This document shows, piece after piece, positions 5,091-5,267 of a DNA stretch of 5,267 bases. The position numbers and the translations under genes were made by a program. Within the stretch, counting starts at the first letter, position 1. Every line of letters begins with the position of its first letter. This DNA comes from DAOUAJ01 sp034433615 (GTDB lineage: Bacteria > Chloroflexota > Anaerolineae > DUEN01): positions 1 through 5,267 of the forward strand of contig DAOUAJ010000203.1 in assembly GCA_034433615.1 (NCBI GenBank), given 5' to 3'. The notes beneath the pieces were generated by a model. That model was not told the DNA's origin and did no database searches. It saw only the letters and a program-made list of their open reading frames with translations.

Positions 5091-5267
5091 ATCAACTTGA
5101 ATTGGCTCCCGTGGCCGAGACCATGGTAGCAGGTTTCGAGGATACTCCAGTGCCAGCGCTTGTGTATGTGGTTGCCGTTTACATTGCCGGAGCCCGGCTC
5201 TACCCGGCCCGCGTTGTCACCCACCTGACGGGATATGTGCTTCTCGGCCGCAATGTGCTGAACAGCC
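5087..5267 (+). pseudogene. Retropepsin-like (clan AA) aspartic protease, C-terminal half, running off the window
   Basis: The frame is open from about 5087 to the window edge, giving 60 residues. It is offset from the preceding gene and has no good start or ribosome binding site; the first ATG is at 5123. The sequence VDQLELAPVAETMVAGFED, then VPALVYVVAVYIAG, then VLLGRNVLN matches the second half of small bacterial retropepsin-like proteins, in which an (I/L)LGRDVLN motif follows an alternating beta-strand region. The first half, which in that family carries the catalytic Asp-Thr-Gly(Ala) motif about 30-50 residues earlier, is absent: the upstream DNA is the end of the antitoxin-like gene. 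The remnant therefore should lack protease activity unless it pairs with another chain. The rest of the 3' end lies beyond the window. The family call is moderate because only about 60 residues can be judged. Confidence 0.55.

Noticed and set aside
1..5267. CRISPR array, tRNA/rRNA, insertion sequence ends or a defence system
   Set aside because: I saw no regularly spaced repeats, cloverleaf, transposase or terminal inverted repeat pair; apart from the antitoxin-like fragment nothing resembles a known defence gene.

Overview
The window looks like a piece of a moderately GC-rich bacterial chromosome, most likely from the Chloroflexota (Anaerolineae-like) or a similar environmental lineage. This is an inference from three things: the style of the proteins (an Eis-like acetyltransferase with an SCP2-like C-terminus, and a Phd-like/DUF5678 protein next to a clan AA aspartic-protease-like gene), a GGGGCGA...TCGCCCC palindromic intergenic repeat, and strong AGGAGG-type ribosome binding sites. 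No rRNA, tRNA, CRISPR array, transposase or complete mobile element is visible.

Layout. Left end, plus strand (2-655): the 3' end of one gene and then a short second gene, both resembling alpha-alpha toroid (prenyltransferase/squalene-cyclase-repeat) proteins. The second runs about 100 bp into the 3' end of the opposing aldo-keto reductase gene. Centre, minus strand (4709 down to 554): an operon-like row read right to left. It holds a C-terminal remnant of a Gfo/Idh/MocA oxidoreductase (4709-4305), an Eis-like GNAT acetyltransferase (4224-2881), an M20-family metallopeptidase/deacylase (2839-1661) and an aldo-keto reductase (1615-554). The gaps are 80, 41 and 45 bp, and the last three genes each have a clear Shine-Dalgarno sequence that fixes the start. 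Right end, plus strand (4734-5267): a Phd-like antitoxin/DUF5678 fusion protein, followed by the C-terminal half of a retropepsin-like protein that runs off the window.

How the genes may work together. The operon joins an acyltransferase, a metal-dependent amide hydrolase and two sugar/carbonyl-type oxidoreductases. This fits modification or catabolism of a small carbohydrate or amino compound, but no substrate can be read from the sequence. The right-hand pair resembles an antitoxin-like plus retropepsin-like module whose function I do not know.

The clearest theme is gene erosion at both flanks of an intact three-gene core. The second toroid gene appears cut where it meets the aldo-keto reductase. 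The Gfo/Idh/MocA and antitoxin-like genes meet head to head, both apparently without N-termini. The retropepsin-like gene lacks its catalytic Asp-Thr-Gly half. The acetyltransferase also has an Arg/Pro-rich C-terminal tail encoded by a palindromic repeat, and the M20 protein has His where the general-base Glu is expected. I did not find a convincing complete new system; these anomalies are what deserves checking.
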